8,051 nucleotides of DNA. Source: Actinomycetes bacterium. Its GTDB lineage: Bacteria; Actinomycetota; Actinomycetes; Streptosporangiales; Streptosporangiaceae. The notes beneath the pieces were generated by a model, which worked only from the letters and a program-made list of their open reading frames with translations, searched no databases and was not told the origin of the DNA. Each line of letters begins with the position of its first letter. Position 1 is the stretch's first letter. Where the stretch lies: assembly GCA_023425615.1 (NCBI GenBank), contig JAFACJ010000732.1:1-8051 (forward strand), in the 5' to 3' direction. Of this stretch, positions 4,986 to 8,051 are shown one piece after another. A program made the position numbers and the translations under genes.

Positions 4986-5186
4986 CTGCCCCCGACACCC
5001 CCGACACGCACGACGTCCAGTGCGACATGCCGCCGACCGGCGACATGCCCCCTGCCGCCGATGTCGCACCGGCCACTACTCCCGAGCACCTCCCGCCCAC
5101 CCCGATGCCCGGCCCGGATGCCGCTTCGGCGCCGACGACAGCGGACGACACCACCCGACACGACAACGACATCGACGAGGGCGACA
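4644..5186. repeat. Cluster of GCGACA / TGTCGC motifs across two transfer genes
   Basis: GCGACA begins at 4644, 4672, 4717, 5022, 5040 and 5181. Its complement TGTCGC begins at 4655, 4705 and 5062. One pair forms the inverted repeat GCGACAT-TGG-ATGTCGC (4644-4660), and GCGACATGCC is repeated exactly at 4717, 5022 and 5040. Part of the signal comes from Gly-Asp codons in low-complexity protein, but inverted copies also occur in other reading contexts. It could be a transfer-recognition locus (clt-like) or be protein-driven only. Confidence 0.35.
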
Positions 5187-6613
5187 CCGACGACGCGCCA
5201 TCGGGCCTGCCGGTCGGACAGGTGGCGGCTGGCGGCGTCTCGGTGGCGGGAATCGCCGGGACCGTGCTGTACCAGACGACCGGCGCCGTGGGCCTGGCGG
5301 CCGGCGGTGCGGTGATGGCCGCGGGCGGGATCGCCTACATCCGCCACCGCATGGGCGCCCGCAAGGACGGCCGCCGGGAGCGGATGCAGACGGTCAAGAC
5401 CGTGCAGACCCGCACCCCGGCCACCTCCGGCGGTGGCCTGCTGAGCCGACACGGCGGAGGCCGCGGAGCCTTCGGGCGGTCGGGCGCCTCCCGCATACCG
5501 GGCTTGGGAGGCTCTGGCCGTCAGGGCGGCAAGACCTTGTGGCCCCGCCCGTCCGGCCCGTCCGCGGCGCCGTCCTCCCGTCCTGGCAAGACGGCAGTGT
5601 CCGTGCCCGGCAAGAGAGGTGCCGCCTCCCCGTCCAAGACCGCCACCCCGGCCAAGCGCGGCACGACGTCGGCCAGCGACGGCGGCGGAGCAGCGCTTCG
5701 TCCCCCCACCCGCCGCGAGCGCCAGACCGCCACCCCGGCCAAGGGAGAGCAGGCCAAGAGCGGCGCCAGGAAGGAACCGCGGCAGGCACCGCAGAACACG
5801 ACCCCGACCGCCACGAAGAAGAAGACGGAGATGGACACCACGACGACACCGACCAGCCGGTTCAGCCGGTGGGCCCAACGCTGGTCAGAGGACGCCCCCG
5901 GCCCGATCTCCTCGCGTGCCGCGCGCTGGAGCCGAGTTGTAGACCGCAAGGCGCACGGCAAGCGCGGTGTGTGGGGCTGGCTGCTGAACCGGCTTTTCGG
6001 CTGGCAGCACGCCGACACCGACGACCAGCACCAGACCACCGACGAACGCACCGAGACCAGCCAGAGCCAGCCCGAGACCACCGAGGGCCCCGCGACCGCC
6101 GAGCAGAGCGGCCAGCAGCCCCGGCAGAACGCCACCCCTACCGCCGACGCGACTGAGCGGACCACCGCCGAACAGGCCGCTCCCCAGACCAGTCCCGACT
6201 CCACTCCCCAGACCGCTCCCGACCCTGCGGCCCGGCATTCCCGCCGGCCCCGCGCCACCACGCACAGGAGGTTCCCCATGTCCGGTTCCCCGCTCGTCAC
6301 CTCATCGGCCGAGATGGCCGCCGCAGCCTCCGGCTACGCCCCCGAGGACATGTGGGTCGTCGCTCGCGACCTGGACACCCTCGGTGAGATGCCGATCAAC
6401 ATCGCCAACGCCGTCCGCGTCTACACCACCCGCCTTGAGGGCGAGTACCCCATCCACGAGTCGGTCACCGAGCTGCTGCGCCAGCTCCACGACACCATCG
6501 CCGCCTCCGCCGCCATCGCCGACGAGATCGCCACCCAGTTCCGCGCCGTGCATTCCGAGGACATCAAGCGCGATGAGGCGCCCCGTATCAACGAGCGGCT
6601 CTGGAACGTCTGA
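4982..6613 (+). CDS. Low-complexity SpdB-like transfer protein (543 aa)
   Basis: The start ATG overlaps the DUF2637 stop (ATGA) and has GGAGGT at 4967-4972. The layout is an acidic Pro/Thr/Asp-rich N-terminus (1-75), two hydrophobic segments (about 79-97 and 101-120, rich in Gly/Ala/Val), then a strongly basic Lys/Arg/Pro/Ser region (121-285) with repeated TATPAK units. A Trp/Arg-rich block follows (about 292-340, RWAQRW ... GWLLNRLFGW), then an acidic Gln/Thr/Glu linker (345-425) and a compact helical C-terminal domain (433-543). The charge layout resembles a membrane protein with DNA- or cell-wall-interacting tails, as described for Spd proteins of actinomycete plasmids. No enzymatic motif is seen. 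A strong internal start at 6278 suggests the C-terminal domain is also, or mainly, made as a separate protein. The 39-bp gap before the translocase gene holds only its ribosome binding site. Confidence 0.72.
   Translation: MTAPDTPDTHDVQCDMPPTGDMPPAADVAPATTPEHLPPTPMPGPDAASAPTTADDTTRHDNDIDEGDTDDAPSGLPVGQVAAGGVSVAGIAGTVLYQTTGAVGLAAGGAVMAAGGIAYIRHRMGARKDGRRERMQTVKTVQTRTPATSGGGLLSRHGGGRGAFGRSGASRIPGLGGSGRQGGKTLWPRPSGPSAAPSSRPGKTAVSVPGKRGAASPSKTATPAKRGTTSASDGGGAALRPPTRRERQTATPAKGEQAKSGARKEPRQAPQNTTPTATKKKTEMDTTTTPTSRFSRWAQRWSEDAPGPISSRAARWSRVVDRKAHGKRGVWGWLLNRLFGWQHADTDDQHQTTDERTETSQSQPETTEGPATAEQSGQQPRQNATPTADATERTTAEQAAPQTSPDSTPQTAPDPAARHSRRPRATTHRRFPMSGSPLVTSSAEMAAAASGYAPEDMWVVARDLDTLGEMPINIANAVRVYTTRLEGEYPIHESVTELLRQLHDTIAASAAIADEIATQFRAVHSEDIKRDEAPRINERLWNV
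5637..5743 (+). repeat. Exact 20-bp direct repeat within the SpdB-like gene
   Basis: The same 20 bases (starting AGACCGCC, ending CGGCCAAG) occur at 5637-5656 and 5724-5743, 87 bp apart and in the same reading frame, encoding TATPAK twice. This points to recent internal duplication or gene conversion in the basic low-complexity region. Confidence 0.6.
6266..6271 (+). promoter_or_regulatory. Strong internal ribosome binding site
   Basis: AGGAGG ends six bases before an in-frame ATG at 6278 inside the 543-residue reading frame. Within that frame these bases encode the odd linker HRRFP. It is comparable in strength to the other ribosome binding sites of this operon. Confidence 0.65.
6278..6613 (+). 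CDS. Internally started 111-aa protein, nested in frame with the SpdB-like gene
   Basis: The nested product begins MSGSPLVTSSAEMAAAASGY and is preceded by AGGAGG at a six-base spacing. It forms a complete-looking domain: helix (SAEMAAAASG), APEDMWVVARDLDTLGEMP, an INIANAVRVYTTRLEGEYPI helix, a VTELLRQLHDTIAASAAIADEIA helix, and the closing AVHSEDIKRDEAPRINERLWNV. It is well-conserved-looking and of ordinary composition, unlike the low-complexity protein before it. I do not know its function. I infer that relatives may carry it as a separate gene and that here it is read both as an independent product and as the C-terminus of a longer fusion, or that the two genes fused by loss of a stop codon. 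The translocase gene follows 39 bp later. Confidence 0.6.
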   Translation: MSGSPLVTSSAEMAAAASGYAPEDMWVVARDLDTLGEMPINIANAVRVYTTRLEGEYPIHESVTELLRQLHDTIAASAAIADEIATQFRAVHSEDIKRDEAPRINERLWNV

Positions 6614-6652
6614 CCGTCCCCCGCCCCGACGACCCTTGGAGAGGAGCATCCT

Positions 6653-8051
6653 GTGAAGACCACCAAGAAGACCCCGAAACCGGCTCTGGACTGGAGCTTG
6701 CGCCCGCGCACCACCGCGGCGGCCGTCACGCAGTCCGTGCTGGGGATGACGGCGCTCTCGGCGGTCGGCCACGTCTGCCAGATGCCCTTCGTCTGGGGTG
6801 TCGGGGCGGGCCTGCTCGGCACCGCCGCCGCGTTCGTCACCGGATCGCGCGCCAGCATGACGGCCCTGTACTACCGGGCCGCCTGCTGGCTGGGCGCCGG
6901 CGCCTGGACGGCATGGGCGCTGGAGACCGGTCCCCTGCACCGCGAACAACTCGGCACTCTCGCCTTGGGCGGACTGGCCGCCGGACTAGCCGCACCCCTG
7001 GGCCGCGCCAAGAGCGCCGGGGCCGAACAGGTGGCGACCGCTCCCGGCACGGACGTCGTGTTGCGCCAGGGCGGGGAGCTGGGAATGCGGTGGGCGACCT
7101 ACATCCACCGTGCCACCAACGTGTGGGTGCAGGTCACCAGCGTGCAGCCCTGGCCCCAAGGCGGCGGCTTCACCCTGCGGGCGCTGCTGCCCATCGACGG
7201 CACTCACACCGTGGAGACCATCAAGGGCGCCACCGACCGCTTGGCCACCATCGCCCGCCTGCCGATCGGCTGTGGCGTAGAGGTCTCTTTGGGAGAGCAT
7301 CGCGGGGAGGTGGTGCTGCGGGTCTCCACCATCAACCGGATGGGCGAGATGGTCCAAGTCCCCGAGGACTACTCACCCCTGTCGGTGCTGCGCCCTCTGC
7401 CGCTGGGCCCCTTCCGCGACGGCACCGCCGCCGCGGTGCTGCTGCGGGAGCTGTCTCTGCTGCTGATCGGCTACAAGGGCTCGGGCAAGACGAACCTGCT
7501 GGACTTGTTGACCTTCGCCCTGTGCCGGTGCGTGGACGCCATCGTGTGGCACATCGACCTCAACGGCGGCGGCATGTCCCAGATGTGGCTACACCCCTGG
7601 CTGGAAGGCCAGACCACCCAGCCCGTCATCGACTGGGCGGCAGCCGATGAGGATGAGGCGCTGCGGATGGTCCGCCTCGCCCTGGCCATCGCCAAGAGCC
7701 GCAAGCGCACCGGCCGCAAAGTCAAGATCGCCTCTGATTCCAAGCTGCTGCCCATCTCCGCCGAGCTGCCCGAGATCGTCATCATGGTCGATGAAGGCCG
7801 CGAAGTCCTCTCGCCCAACGCCCGCGGCAAGGCCGCCCGAGTCCGTGATGGGCTGGAGGAGGTCATGCGCATCGGCCGCAACGAGGGCGTCAACGTCATC
7901 GCCTCCGGATTGCGCGCTACCGGCACCACGGTCTCCACCGACTTCAAGTCCCAGTGCGGCATCAAGATCGGCGGACGGGTCCGCGAAGAATCCGAACTCC
8001 AATACCTCTTCGGGTGGAACAGCCGGATCTCCCTGGCCGACATCCCCGCCA
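6653..8051 (+). CDS. FtsK/SpoIIIE-type conjugal DNA translocase (Tra), 3' end beyond the window
   Basis: Translation starts at GTG with GGAGAGGAG at 6638-6646. The frame stays open to the window end, giving 466 residues of a longer protein. The N-terminus is basic, then hydrophobic membrane segments lie at about 22-39, 43-64, 69-90 and 100-117. A beta-rich region (about 125-240) leads into the ATPase. Walker A is GYKGSGKT (273-280) and Walker B is IVIMVDE (375-381, D380/E381), followed by GLEEVMRIGRNEGVNVIASG (about 399-418), the usual block after Walker B in this family. In actinomycete conjugation a single FtsK-like hexamer moves double-stranded DNA between cells without a relaxase. Its position after the SpdB-like genes fits. 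The C-terminal DNA-recognition domain cannot be seen here. Confidence 0.9.
   Translation, partial: MKTTKKTPKPALDWSLRPRTTAAAVTQSVLGMTALSAVGHVCQMPFVWGVGAGLLGTAAAFVTGSRASMTALYYRAACWLGAGAWTAWALETGPLHREQLGTLALGGLAAGLAAPLGRAKSAGAEQVATAPGTDVVLRQGGELGMRWATYIHRATNVWVQVTSVQPWPQGGGFTLRALLPIDGTHTVETIKGATDRLATIARLPIGCGVEVSLGEHRGEVVLRVSTINRMGEMVQVPEDYSPLSVLRPLPLGPFRDGTAAAVLLRELSLLLIGYKGSGKTNLLDLLTFALCRCVDAIVWHIDLNGGGMSQMWLHPWLEGQTTQPVIDWAAADEDEALRMVRLALAIAKSRKRTGRKVKIASDSKLLPISAELPEIVIMVDEGREVLSPNARGKAARVRDGLEEVMRIGRNEGVNVIASGLRATGTTVSTDFKSQCGIKIGGRVREESELQYLFGWNSRISLADIPA

Noticed and set aside
4077..5878. Long minus-strand open frames opposite the transfer genes (for example 4325-5878).
   Set aside because: They are shadows from high GC: Arg/Gly/Ala-rich, with no motifs, and opposite genes with coupled starts and recognisable domains.
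1..8051. CRISPR array, rRNA or riboswitch.
   Set aside because: No regularly spaced long repeats, no rRNA-like sequence and no leader with recognisable aptamer structure were seen.

Overview
The window comes from a high-GC actinomycete. The right half is roughly 70% G+C, codons end mostly in G or C, and it carries WhiB, DUF2637/SpdB-like and FtsK/Tra-type proteins typical of mycelial or related actinobacteria. I cannot name the genus. It reads as the left end and conjugation module of an actinomycete integrative and conjugative element (AICE), about 8 kb of it. No integrase, excisionase or replication gene is visible; these would lie to the right of the window if the interpretation is correct.

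Left boundary (1-335): a strong hairpin (1-33) and a short fragment matching the 3' end of a tRNA (minus strand, 62-84, tRNA-Asn-like) look like a chromosome-element junction (attL-type). Phased short repeats follow (147-200), possible arm sites for integrase or excisionase. No gene is convincing here.

Cargo/regulatory region (336-3262): a lower-GC gene (336-1196, +) encodes a protein with a C-terminal DpnII/MboI-type PD-(D/E)XK nuclease domain. Convergent to it is an unusual 504-residue protein (1246-2760, -) that joins an N-terminal XRE-type helix-turn-helix to a C-terminal peptide deformylase domain with all three catalytic motifs intact. Upstream of that, on the same strand, is a small XRE/coiled-coil repressor-like gene (2900-3262, -).

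Transfer operon (3311-8051, +): divergent from the repressor, a good sigma-70-type promoter (TTGACA, 18 bp, TAAATA) is overlaid by four CGCT tetramers at an exact 12-bp period, a likely operator. Downstream are tightly packed genes: a 55-residue small membrane protein, a WhiB-like Fe-S protein, a 103-residue conserved-looking unknown, a DUF2637 membrane protein with a C-terminal helix-turn-helix, a long low-complexity SpdB-like protein containing an in-frame internal start with a strong ribosome binding site, and the first 466 residues of an FtsK/SpoIIIE-type DNA translocase, cut by the window end.

Working model (inference): the XRE repressor holds the transfer operon silent through the 12-bp array. 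The WhiB protein and the membrane proteins support or modulate hyphal spread, and the FtsK-like protein pumps double-stranded DNA. The nuclease and the HTH-deformylase are accessory cargo near the element end, possibly defence- or stress-related.
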